Positions 1-6,424 of a stretch of DNA of 7,547 nt are shown in pieces. This DNA is from Pontiella desulfatans. GTDB lineage: Bacteria > Verrucomicrobiota > Kiritimatiellia > Kiritimatiellales > Pontiellaceae. The stretch covers positions 1 through 7,547 of the forward strand of contig JARFRL010000328.1 of NCBI GenBank assembly GCA_029287275.1, written 5' to 3'. Below the pieces are notes generated by a model. That model had not been told where the DNA came from, made no database searches, and saw only the letters and a list, made by a program, of their open reading frames with translations. Made by a program: the position numbers and the translations under genes. Positions within the stretch are counted from its first letter, which is position 1. Every line of letters starts with the position of its first letter.

Positions 1-1
1 G

Positions 2-409
2 GTGGTCGCCGCGTGCGAGGAGGAAAACCAGTTCGAGCATCTCTACGATCTCGATCTTCCGTTGAAGGACCGCGTCGAAAAAATCGCGACGGAAATCTAC
101 GGCGCGGACGGCGTGGAATGGTCGGACGAGGCCGAGCGCAAAATCACTCTTTTCCAGAACGACCCCGAAGCCGCGCAAATGGGCATGTGCATGGTGAAAA
201 CCCACTTGAGTCTCTCGCACGATCCCGACCTGAAGGGTCGCCCCACCGGTTGGACGCTGCCGATCCGCGACGTGCTGATTTACAAAGGCGCGGGATTCGT
301 GGTTCCGGTCGCGGGCGCGATCAAATTGTTGCCGGGCACCGGTAGCGATCCCGGATTCCGCAAGATCGACGTGGACGTTGAAACGGGCAAGGTCACGGGA
401 CTTTTCTAA
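2..409 (+). CDS. fhs: Formate--tetrahydrofolate ligase, C-terminal part (5' end outside window)
   Basis: This is the last 135 or so residues of a formate-tetrahydrofolate ligase, which uses ATP to join formate to tetrahydrofolate and make 10-formyl-tetrahydrofolate in the cytoplasm. The call rests on the family's C-terminal block: MVKTHLSLSHDP at about residues 64-75, then GRPTGWTLPIRDV, a GAGFVVPVAG segment, and the typical ending in which an IDVD stretch leads to GKVTGLF. The reading frame is open at the left edge, so the first codon here is internal and not a start. The loop PGTGSDPGFR replaces the shorter PGLP-type loop that I know from clostridial enzymes. The gene ends 16 bp before the stop of the convergent membrane-protein gene, with no obvious hairpin between them. 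In an anaerobe it could serve acetogenic or glycine/formate metabolism, or simply purine synthesis; the window does not decide. Confidence 0.93.
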   Translation: MVAACEEENQFEHLYDLDLPLKDRVEKIATEIYGADGVEWSDEAERKITLFQNDPEAAQMGMCMVKTHLSLSHDPDLKGRPTGWTLPIRDVLIYKGAGFVVPVAGAIKLLPGTGSDPGFRKIDVDVETGKVTGLF

Positions 410-425
410 ACCGGCGGCGAAAAAC

Positions 426-1934
426 CTACTGAATCGTTGCGGTGGGCGCGCGCCCATCGGCTTTGAGCGAAACCCGGTTCTTCATGATCCGGTCGATCGC
501 GAAATGATAGGTATACCCCGATCGGGCCAGCTCCCAGATTTCGCCTTTGCGCATCATGACGCCATCGGGACGCAGGATCACGACTTCGTTCCCAAGCGAT
601 ACGTAGCCCTTGATTTCCAGGCTTTGCGCCGCGGCGATCCATTCATGCATTTCCGCGTCATCGTTCGGCACGAGTACCACGCCGAGGTGCGTGGTGATCT
701 TGATGAAGGGATCGGGGGGCGGCGGAACGTACTTCCGCTCGACCGCGGACGGAGCCGCGGCGTCATCGACGACTTCAACGACTTCGACGATCTCGACCAC
801 GACCGGCGGCCCAAACGACATCCATTCCGCGGCGGGATCCTTGCCCTCTTTCTTCCAGTGGTTCGACGCCATGGCCTTCAGCGAATCCAGACTCATGAAT
901 CCTTCGCCTTCAGACTCGCCCAGCATTTGGTCCATGGGTAGATCGGATCGCGTTTGCATCATCGCGGCGAGCGCGGTGGCGAGGAACTCGTCGTCGCCTT
1001 TGACGGCCTCCAGATCCTGCCGCGCCTTTTCGACCGCCTGCTTCATGTCGTCCTTGCCGACCATCTCGGCGAACTCCCGCAGCATCGCTTTGTTCTCGTC
1101 GGTCAAGTTGAAGCCGCCAAGGTTGGCGGTGATCTGGGCGATGGATTCGGAGATGGATCGAACGCGCTCCTCTTCCGCGACGTTCTCGTCGCCCAGCTCG
1201 CTGAAGAGATCCGCGAGCGCGACGAGATTGGTCGGGTTGACGTCCTTCATCGCGGCGAGCGAGTAGCGGTCCTCGGCGATGCCCTGCTCCGCGAGAAACG
1301 CGGCCATCTCCTCGCGGTAGGCGAGTTTTTCCTCCGGCGTCAGGCTGTCCGTCCACGCCTTGCGCTCGGCGAAGAGCGACATGCCGTGGTTGAAGTCGGA
1401 CGTCATCGCGTCCATCTCGTCCTCCGCGGTGAGCGTGGCGAGCGCGTCGAGCCCCTTTCGTACGACGTCGACCACGTCCACGTCGGTCGGCTTGAGGTCT
1501 TCCAGCGCCTTGTTTTTCTCGATGGCCTGTTGGGCGACGCCCATGTATTCCGCGAACGTCGGGCCTTCCGGAGCCACTTTGGCGGAAAACGCCACGGCGC
1601 CCCTTTCCGCGCCGATCCCCATCGCGACCAGGAGCATCGAGGCGAGAAGCCCGACCAACGGCCCCGTTTTCAGGAATTGCAATGTGAGCAGCAACACGAC
1701 GCCACCAAGAACCGCGATTTGAACGACGATGTTTTGGGCCCATTCCGTGTTGTTGGTCAGGTAGACCTTGCCCACCACGAAGGCCGCGACGACGACAATG
1801 GTTCGGAAAAAGTTGGTCTCGAACTTATCGCGGGCGACCAGTTTGAGAAACATATACAATCCCATGCAGACCAAAAGGAACGCGCCGAGATGTATTAGCC
1901 CGTCGAGGATCGCGGATATGGAGAATTCAACCAT
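426..1934 (-). CDS. Hypothetical membrane protein: four N-terminal helices, helical middle, strand-rich C-terminal domain
   Basis: I do not recognise this 502-residue protein. Hydrophobic segments at about 9-32, 43-60, 67-88 and 90-107 suggest a four-helix membrane anchor. Residues 120-375 are charged and probably alpha-helical, with many Glu, Lys, Ala and Met. A Val/Glu repeat (380-391) and a proline run (404-407) form a linker. The last 95 residues look strand-rich, with the core KGYVSLGNEVVILRPDG followed by KGEIWE and an I-x-x-I-x-x-x-x-V-x-L ending. That pattern is loosely like the small beta-domains of PilP/GspC pilus and secretion proteins, but this is inference from spacing, not a match I can prove. 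The ATG at 1934 is chosen because the first helix begins at once; the ribosome site is weak (GGTGA just upstream). It follows the DUF2237 gene by 37 bp and is probably co-transcribed with it. Confidence 0.8.
   Translation of the reverse strand: MVEFSISAILDGLIHLGAFLLVCMGLYMFLKLVARDKFETNFFRTIVVVAAFVVGKVYLTNNTEWAQNIVVQIAVLGGVVLLLTLQFLKTGPLVGLLASMLLVAMGIGAERGAVAFSAKVAPEGPTFAEYMGVAQQAIEKNKALEDLKPTDVDVVDVVRKGLDALATLTAEDEMDAMTSDFNHGMSLFAERKAWTDSLTPEEKLAYREEMAAFLAEQGIAEDRYSLAAMKDVNPTNLVALADLFSELGDENVAEEERVRSISESIAQITANLGGFNLTDENKAMLREFAEMVGKDDMKQAVEKARQDLEAVKGDDEFLATALAAMMQTRSDLPMDQMLGESEGEGFMSLDSLKAMASNHWKKEGKDPAAEWMSFGPPVVVEIVEVVEVVDDAAAPSAVERKYVPPPPDPFIKITTHLGVVLVPNDDAEMHEWIAAAQSLEIKGYVSLGNEVVILRPDGVMMRKGEIWELARSGYTYHFAIDRIMKNRVSLKADGRAPTATIQ
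762..797 (-). repeat. Short 9-bp tandem repeat encoding Val-Glu-Val units
   Basis: Four adjacent 9-mers on the plus strand (GTCATCGAC, GACTTCAAC, GACTTCGAC, GATCTCGAC) are diverged copies of one unit. They are in frame with the membrane-protein gene and encode VDD, VEV, VEV and VEI (protein residues 380-391) in the linker before the C-terminal domain. Unit length is three codons, so copy-number change would keep the frame. Confidence 0.6.
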
Positions 1935-1971
1935 GGATCACCGCACAGGAGCATTTTCCGGACCAGAGCGG

Positions 1972-2334
1972 CTATTCGATCGCCGCGTATTCCTCGAGCA
2001 TGCTCAATTCAATGAATTCCAGCACGGAGGCGTGCGTGGATTCCAGCTTGATGAGCGGCGCCATGCCGAGGTCGTAGGCCTGAATCCACCGCGACAAACA
2101 CAGGCACCAGTAGTCGCCCGCGTCCAAGCCCGGAAAGCCAAACTCCGGGACCGGCGTGGAGAGGTCGTTCCCGCGTTCCTTCGAGAACGCGAGGAATTCG
2201 TCGGTCATCAGCACGCAGATCGTATGCATGCCCTGGTCGTCGCGGCGCGTGTCGCACTTCCCGTTGCGGAAAAAACCCGTCACCGGATCCATGCTGCAAG
2301 GAATCAGATCGCCGCCTAAAACATTTTTAGCCAT
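1972..2334 (-). CDS. DUF2237 family protein
   Basis: This 120-residue protein matches the DUF2237 family along nearly its whole length. The conserved pieces are NVLGGDLIPCSMDPVTGFFR (4-23), a Cys at 27, MHTIC (36-40), MTDEFLAFSKERGNDLSTP (43-61), and PEFGFPGLDAGDYWCLC (63-79). Five cysteines (13, 27, 40, 77, 79) stand in the family's conserved positions, so metal binding or redox chemistry is conceivable. The biochemical role of the family is not known to me, and it is probably cytoplasmic because no signal peptide is seen. The ATG at 2334 is preferred over the one at 2358, because family homology starts right after it and the earlier ATG lies inside the repeat array. Neither has a good ribosome site. 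It sits between mqnE-mqnC and the membrane-protein gene on the same strand, likely as the middle gene of an operon. Confidence 0.88.
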   Translation of the reverse strand: MAKNVLGGDLIPCSMDPVTGFFRNGKCDTRRDDQGMHTICVLMTDEFLAFSKERGNDLSTPVPEFGFPGLDAGDYWCLCLSRWIQAYDLGMAPLIKLESTHASVLEFIELSMLEEYAAIE

Positions 2335-2340
2335 GTTGTT

Positions 2341-2406
2341 TCGTGAGTCGTGATTCATGAGGCGTGACCGATTTAAAATTACGCTTCAATCGTCACGCTT
2401 CACGCT
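2341..2406. repeat. Mirrored heptamer repeat array (inverted arrangement)
   Basis: On the plus strand four 7-mers run head to tail (TCGTGAG, TCGTGAT, TCATGAG, GCGTGAC; 2341-2368). A 10-bp AT-rich centre follows (2369-2378). Then come four 7-mers of reverse-complement type (TTACGCT, TCAATCG, TCACGCT, TCACGCT; 2379-2406). With a one-base offset the arms can pair at about two thirds of positions, so an imperfect hairpin is possible in RNA or DNA. The array fills the space between the fusion gene and DUF2237 and includes the TGA stop of the former (2400-2402). No T-run follows, so it is not a standard terminator. Function is unknown. Confidence 0.7.
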
Positions 2407-4580
2407 CCCGTCATCTCTTCGTCGTACACCTTGATGGTGTCGTATTGCGTGGTGCGTTGCGAAGGAATCCAGCCCGCCTCGCGAATGAGATGCACCACGA
2501 GATCCTCATCCACTTTGTAATCGACGCCGGTCGCGCTGACCACCTCCTCGGTCATCAGCACTCCGCCGTAGTCGTCCGCGCCGAACTGCAACGCGAGTTG
2601 CGAGACGTCCGGCCCTTCCGTCACCCAACCGGCCTGCAGATGCGGCACGTTGTCGAGGATGATCCGCGCCATGGCGATCAAACGCAGATAGTCGACGCCG
2701 TTTTGCAGGCGCTGGCACTCGAGATCCGTCATGTCCGGAGAAAAACTCCAGGGGATGAACGCGGTGAATCCGCCGGTTTTATCCTGTAGATCGCGCACTT
2801 TCATGAAATGCTCGATGCGCTGCTCGTTGGTTTCGCCGAAGCCGTACACCATGGTGGCGGTGGTTTTCAGGCCGATGGAGTGCGCGTCCTCCATCAGGTC
2901 CAGCCACGCCTTGGAACGCGTTTTCTTGGGGCTGATGCGCTTGCGCACCTCGTCGTTGAGAATCTCCGCGCCGCCACCCGGCAGCGATTGCAGCCCCGCG
3001 TCTTTCAACCGCTGCAGACACTCCTTGATGGAGATGTGCTCCATCTTGGCCATGAATTCGATTTCGGTTGGCGACAGGGAATGAATCCAAATGTCGACGT
3101 TGTCGCGGATGCCCGACAGACAGGCTTCGTAATACTCCAGCTTCAGCTCCGGGTGCAGCCCGCCCTGAATCAGGATCTGGGTCGCGCCCGCCGCCGCGGC
3201 GGCTTTGACCTGTTCGACGATTTCCTCGGGGCTTTTGACGTAGGCGTTGTCTTTTTCCTGCTTGGTGTAGAACGCGCAGAATTTGCAGTCGACGACGCAG
3301 ACGTTGGTGGTGTTCAGGTTTTTGTCGAACACGTAAGTCGCGAGGTCGCCCGGAACCGCTTGGCGGCGCCGGAGGTCGGCGACGCGGCCGAGTTCTTGGA
3401 ACGGCGCTTCGTCATACAGGATCGCGGCGTCTTCGGCGTTGATTCGCTCGCCGGCCTCGACGCGGTCGAGAATGGTTTTCCAGCGGCTGGAAACGGTCGG
3501 CGCTTCCGGAATGGCGTTGACGTCCGGCTGGCCCTCGACCTGCTCGTAAACGCTGTTGGTCAGCACCGGCGTGTGCCCGAGGTTGGCGAGGAAATCCTCC
3601 ATTTCCCGCGCGGTGAAGAACTTTTGGCTCGTTGGCGCGCCGCCCTCTTTCGCGATGCGCTCGTCGAGGCTGGTGCCGCCGATGTCGTCGACGCCCGAGT
3701 GGGTCAGCACGCCGAGCAGCTTGCGGTCCATGTAGTTCACGAGCATGCGGACGTGCGGGAAGTTGTCGCAGTAGACGCGCGACAGCGCCGCGACGCGGAT
3801 CTGGCGGTCGCCGCTCGGCGTGTGTTTCACGCCCAGCGCTTTGCCGTTGGCTTGGAACGGCAGCGGAATCACGGCCTGGAAGCCGCCGGTTTCGTCCTGC
3901 AATTCGCGGAGGCGCGATAGATGATCGATCAAGTGCTCGTCTTTTTCGATGTGACCGAACAGCATCGTCGCGTTGGTCGGAAGGCCGAGCTCGTGCGCGG
4001 TCTTGTGCACGTCGAGCCAGTGTTGCGCGAGAATCTTGGTGGTCGCGATCTTCTTGCGCACGTCCGGATGGAAGATTTCCGCCCCGCCGCCCGAGATCGA
4101 ACCGAATCCGCAGGCTTTCAGACGCTCGAGGCACTCGCGGACCGTGATGCCGGCGTTGCCCGCGATCCAGTGGATTTCCACCGCGGTCATGCCCTGCAGC
4201 AGCACGCCGGGCAACATTTCGCGGGAAAGCGAAAACAGGTCCTCGTAATATTTCATGTCCAACTCGGGAATCATGCCGCCCACGATGTGCAGATCGGTCA
4301 GGTTCCAGTTCTGGGCCTTTTCGAGATTCTTCCGCGCGTCTTCGAGCGAGGTGATGTAGGCGTCCGCCGCGTTTTCCGGTCGCCAGAACGAGCACAGCTT
4401 GCATTTGACCACGCAGAGATTGGTCGGGTTGAGGTTATGGCTGTGCACGTAATAGGTTTTGTTGCCATGCCGAGCGCGGCGAATCGCGTCCGCGCGGCCC
4501 ATAAGCTCGGCCGTCGACATGTTTTGAAGCATGTCGAGCGCTTCTTCGTCGGTGATCCGCGGTTGTACATATTCACTCAT
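2400..4580 (-). CDS. Fused aminofutalosine synthase (MqnE) and cyclic dehypoxanthinyl futalosine synthase (MqnC)
   Basis: This 726-residue protein contains two complete radical-SAM enzymes of the futalosine menaquinone pathway. The first half (about 1-340) has the CX3CX2C iron-sulfur motif at Cys 56, 60 and 63, then TAVEI (132-136), GGGAEI (164-169) and NATMLFGHIE. These are typical of MqnE, which makes aminofutalosine from SAM and 3-[(1-carboxyvinyl)oxy]benzoate. The second half (about 366-726) has CX3CX2C at Cys 428, 432 and 435, then QGGLHPELKLEYYE, SPTEI (503-507), GGGAEI (535-540), ATMVYGFGET, FIPWSF and a late GWIPSQR. These are typical of MqnC, which cyclises dehypoxanthine futalosine. 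Each half is near the usual single-enzyme length and lacks no cluster cysteine. The layout resembles the F420-pathway FO synthase (CofG-CofH), the main alternative, but TAVEI in the first half and the MqnC-type tail argue against it. The ATG at 4580 has GAGG 8 nt upstream and follows the predicted promoter. A GTG at 4607 would sit at the transcription start and is rejected. Confidence 0.88.
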   Translation of the reverse strand: MSEYVQPRITDEEALDMLQNMSTAELMGRADAIRRARHGNKTYYVHSHNLNPTNLCVVKCKLCSFWRPENAADAYITSLEDARKNLEKAQNWNLTDLHIVGGMIPELDMKYYEDLFSLSREMLPGVLLQGMTAVEIHWIAGNAGITVRECLERLKACGFGSISGGGAEIFHPDVRKKIATTKILAQHWLDVHKTAHELGLPTNATMLFGHIEKDEHLIDHLSRLRELQDETGGFQAVIPLPFQANGKALGVKHTPSGDRQIRVAALSRVYCDNFPHVRMLVNYMDRKLLGVLTHSGVDDIGGTSLDERIAKEGGAPTSQKFFTAREMEDFLANLGHTPVLTNSVYEQVEGQPDVNAIPEAPTVSSRWKTILDRVEAGERINAEDAAILYDEAPFQELGRVADLRRRQAVPGDLATYVFDKNLNTTNVCVVDCKFCAFYTKQEKDNAYVKSPEEIVEQVKAAAAAGATQILIQGGLHPELKLEYYEACLSGIRDNVDIWIHSLSPTEIEFMAKMEHISIKECLQRLKDAGLQSLPGGGAEILNDEVRKRISPKKTRSKAWLDLMEDAHSIGLKTTATMVYGFGETNEQRIEHFMKVRDLQDKTGGFTAFIPWSFSPDMTDLECQRLQNGVDYLRLIAMARIILDNVPHLQAGWVTEGPDVSQLALQFGADDYGGVLMTEEVVSATGVDYKVDEDLVVHLIREAGWIPSQRTTQYDTIKVYDEEMTGA

Positions 4581-4588
4581 AAATCGGG

Positions 4589-4592
4589 CCTC
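4589..4592 (-). promoter_or_regulatory. Ribosome binding site of the MqnE-MqnC fusion gene
   Basis: GAGG on the minus strand lies 8 nt before the ATG at 4580. It decides the start in favour of that ATG over the in-frame GTG at 4607. Confidence 0.55.
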
Positions 4593-4613
4593 ACGGTTAA
4601 TTGGCACTAATTT

Positions 4614-4642
4614 GGTATAGATTCATCGAATTGGCCACTCAA
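4614..4642 (-). promoter_or_regulatory. Sigma-70-type promoter for the leftward menaquinone cluster
   Basis: On the minus strand a TTGAGT box (4637-4642) is followed by exactly 17 bp and then TATACC (4614-4619), each matching four of six consensus bases. Transcription would begin near 4607, giving a 5' leader of about 27 nt that contains the GAGG ribosome site. The promoter would drive the fusion gene and probably the two genes after it. Assigned by eye only. Confidence 0.5.
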
Positions 4643-4644
4643 AT

Positions 4645-4663
4645 TTTTCCAATATTGAGAAAA
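4645..4663. promoter_or_regulatory. Near-palindrome in the divergent intergenic region, possible operator
   Basis: The core CAATATTG (4650-4657) is a perfect palindrome, flanked by TTTTC on the left and, after one extra base, GAAAA on the right. It lies just upstream of the -35 box of the leftward promoter. It also overlaps a TTGAGA (4655-4660) that could serve as a rightward -35 box, although the matching -10 (near 4678-4684) is poor. The position suits a regulator acting on both directions, but AT-rich palindromes also occur by chance. Confidence 0.3.
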
Positions 4664-4730
4664 GACCTTGGATCATCCATTTTAAGCGAAATCAGTCAAC
4701 ACAATGAAATACAGACTGTCGATAAGGATT

Positions 4731-4736
4731 AGGAGG
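4731..4736 (+). promoter_or_regulatory. Strong ribosome binding site of the DUF6868-type gene
   Basis: A perfect AGGAGG lies 6 nt before the ATG at 4743. It fixes the start there and excludes the in-frame ATG at 4704, which has no such site. It is the strongest ribosome site in the window. Confidence 0.8.
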
Positions 4737-4742
4737 AAGCAA

Positions 4743-4988
4743 ATGAACTTGGAAATCATTCGGGAATTCTTCGGCTGGATGACGCTAATCAATCTGGGCC
4801 TGTTTACATTTACCGCGATCATGTGCATGGTTGCGAAGAGCTGGATTCACAGTGTGCACGGAAAGCTGTTTGGATTAAGCCAGGAAGCCATAAACGCCTT
4901 TCTTTACGGGTATCTGGGCGTATACAAGATTGTCTTCATCACCTTCAACCTAATCCCCTGGCTGGCGCTGGTGATCATCACAAAATAA
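4743..4988 (+). CDS. Small two-helix membrane protein, DUF6868 type
   Basis: This 81-residue protein has two hydrophobic segments, about 11-30 and 62-79, joined by a loop that carries HSVHGKLFGLSQEAI (36-50) and LYGYLGVYK (54-62). That loop pattern (W-x-x-x-x-HGKLFGL, then YLGxYK and FNLIPWLAL) matches what I remember of the DUF6868 family of small inner-membrane proteins, whose role is unknown to me. The start is fixed by AGGAGG 6 nt upstream. Base composition is clearly lower in GC than its neighbours, with codons such as TTA, ATA and TTT that the flanking genes mostly avoid, so foreign origin or membrane-protein bias is possible. It is transcribed away from the menaquinone cluster and lies 48 bp before the dihydroorotase gene, with which it could share a transcript. 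Confidence 0.75.
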   Translation: MNLEIIREFFGWMTLINLGLFTFTAIMCMVAKSWIHSVHGKLFGLSQEAINAFLYGYLGVYKIVFITFNLIPWLALVIITK

Positions 4989-5036
4989 GCTTACTTATCG
5001 TTGCGACCGAGCATCGCGTGCAATATGGTGCCCCGT

Positions 5037-6353
5037 ATGTCAACGATACTCATCACCAACGCCAAGCTCGTCAACGAAGGTTCCTCCACCCCCGCCGACG
5101 TGTTCATCAAGGACGGCCGGATCGAGAATATCGCTTCCAGCCTCTCCACCGCGGCCGACACGGTCATCGACGCCAAAGGCAAGGCTTTGCTGCCCGGCAT
5201 GATCGACTGCCAGGTCCACTGCCGCGAACCGGGACTGGAGCAGAAAGCGACGCTCCACTCCGAAACCCGCGCGGCCGTCGCCGGCGGCGTCACCTCCGTC
5301 ATGGAGATGCCCAACACCAAACCCGCGGCCATCACCAACGCGGTCCTCGAGGACAAGTTCGCGCTCGCCGCGACCCGATGCGTCACGAACTACTCCTTCC
5401 ACCTCGGCGCCTCCAACAGCAACATCGACGAGCTGCTCGCGATGGATCCCAAAACCGTCTGCGGCGTGAAACTCTTCATGGGCGCCTCCACCGGCGGCCT
5501 GTTGGTCGACCGGATGGAACAGCTGGAAAACATCTTCGGCAAAGTTGAAGTTCCGATCTCGCTGCACTGCGAGGACACCAACACCATCCGCGAGAACGAG
5601 AAGGCCGCCCGCGAGAAATACGGCGAGAACATTCCCTTCACCGAACACGGCAACATCCGCTCCGAGGAAGCCTGCTATCGCTCCACCGCGCTCGCGGTCG
5701 AACTCGCCACCAAATACGGCTCCCAAATCCACGTGCTGCACCTCACCACCGCGAAGGAGCTCGAACTGTTCCAGGCCGGCCCCGTCTCCGGCAAGAAGAT
5801 CACCGGCGAGGCCTGCCCGCACATGCTGTGGTTCTCCTCCGACGACTACGAGGAAAAAGGCGCGCTCATCAAATGCAACCCCTCCATCAAAACGCCGGCC
5901 GACCGCGACGCCATCCGCGCCGCGGTGGAGAGCGGATTGATCGACACCATCGGCACCGACCACGCGCCGCATCTTTGGGAGGAAAAACAAAATCCCTACG
6001 GCTCCGCGCCCTCCGGGCTGCCGCTCATCCAAAGCGCCATGACCACCGCGGTGGAGTTGTTCCCGCTCGAAATGGTCGCGGAAAAAACCGCCCACAATCC
6101 GGCGCGGATTTTCGACGTCCTCGAACGCGGCTTCATCCGCGAGGGCTACTGGGCCGACCTCGTCCTCATCGACACCGAAACACCCAGCACCGTCACCAAG
6201 GAAAACATCGAATACAAATGCGGCTGGTCGCCCTTCGAAGGCGTCACCTTCAAATCCACCATCGCCGCGACGCTGGTCAACGGACAGGTCGCCTATCAAA
6301 ACGGCCAGGTCAACGACGCCCTCCGCGGCCAACGCCTGTTGTTCGACCGCTAA
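5037..6353 (+). CDS. pyrC: Dihydroorotase (Bacteroidetes-like type)
   Basis: This 438-residue protein is a complete dihydroorotase, the cytoplasmic zinc amidohydrolase that interconverts carbamoyl-aspartate and dihydroorotate in pyrimidine synthesis. Visible landmarks are the N-terminal beta-sandwich start, the metal motif D57-x-Q59-x-H61 followed by REPG, EMPNTKP (90-96), the likely carboxylated Lys145 in GVKLFMGASTGG, His177, His235 in IHVLHLTTAKE, and Asp308 in GTDHAPH. IRSEEACYRS and CGWSPFEG are shared with the Porphyromonas-type enzyme as I remember it. Gln at 59 stands where most family members have a metal-binding His; two cysteines (58 and 62) flank the motif. The ATG at 5037 fits the family start. 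Its ribosome site is weak (GGTG, 6 nt away), and an in-frame ATG at 5025 is less likely. A related hydantoinase or allantoinase is less likely given REPG and GTDHAPH. Confidence 0.92.
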   Translation: MSTILITNAKLVNEGSSTPADVFIKDGRIENIASSLSTAADTVIDAKGKALLPGMIDCQVHCREPGLEQKATLHSETRAAVAGGVTSVMEMPNTKPAAITNAVLEDKFALAATRCVTNYSFHLGASNSNIDELLAMDPKTVCGVKLFMGASTGGLLVDRMEQLENIFGKVEVPISLHCEDTNTIRENEKAAREKYGENIPFTEHGNIRSEEACYRSTALAVELATKYGSQIHVLHLTTAKELELFQAGPVSGKKITGEACPHMLWFSSDDYEEKGALIKCNPSIKTPADRDAIRAAVESGLIDTIGTDHAPHLWEEKQNPYGSAPSGLPLIQSAMTTAVELFPLEMVAEKTAHNPARIFDVLERGFIREGYWADLVLIDTETPSTVTKENIEYKCGWSPFEGVTFKSTIAATLVNGQVAYQNGQVNDALRGQRLLFDR

Positions 6354-6356
6354 CCC

Positions 6357-6382
6357 GCGTTCATTTCGAACGTTCAGTTTTT
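6357..6382 (+). terminator. Weak possible terminator after the dihydroorotase gene
   Basis: A short stem (GCGTTC at 6357-6362 with GAACGT at 6368-6373, closed by a 5-nt loop) is followed by five T residues at 6378-6382. The stem is short and the T-run is displaced by 4 nt, so at best this is an inefficient terminator. Confidence 0.22.
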
Positions 6383-6413
6383 ACGATACGACGCACGCGA
6401 AGATTAATATAAA

Positions 6414-6417
6414 GGAG
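6414..6417 (+). promoter_or_regulatory. Ribosome binding site deciding the rhodanese start
   Basis: GGAG lies 1 nt before an ATG at 6419 and 7 nt before a second in-frame ATG at 6425. Only the second has workable spacing, so 6425 is taken as the start. Confidence 0.7.
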
Positions 6418-6424
6418 AATGATT

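Noticed and set aside
410..425. Bidirectional terminator between the two convergent genes
   Set aside because: The 16-bp gap contains no stem with a T-run on either strand.
2341..2406. Repeat array as a CRISPR array or standard terminator
   Set aside because: Units are only 7 bp with no spacers, and no T-run follows the possible stem in the direction of transcription.
2808..3920. 370-codon plus-strand open frame opposite the MqnE-MqnC gene, with other long frames nearby
   Set aside because: Products are Arg/Val/His-rich shadow sequences without recognisable motifs; the minus strand carries two complete radical-SAM modules.
2400..4580. Annotation as FO synthase (CofG-CofH, F420 pathway)
   Set aside because: The first half has the MqnE-type TAVEI and NATMLFGHIE segments, and the second ends with the MqnC-type GWIPSQR; neither order nor motifs fit CofG followed by CofH.
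4581..4607. GTG at 4607 as the start of the fusion gene
   Set aside because: It would lie at the predicted transcription start with no ribosome site before it; the ATG at 4580 has GAGG at good spacing.
5040..6332. 430-codon open frame on the minus strand opposite the dihydroorotase gene
   Set aside because: It is the mirror of a strongly codon-biased real gene: the product is Gly/Val/Asp-rich, has no family features, and the plus strand encodes a clear enzyme throughout.
6380..6412. Promoter for the rhodanese gene (TTACGA with TAATAT)
   Set aside because: The -35 box is poor, and the implied transcription start would fall on the ribosome binding site.
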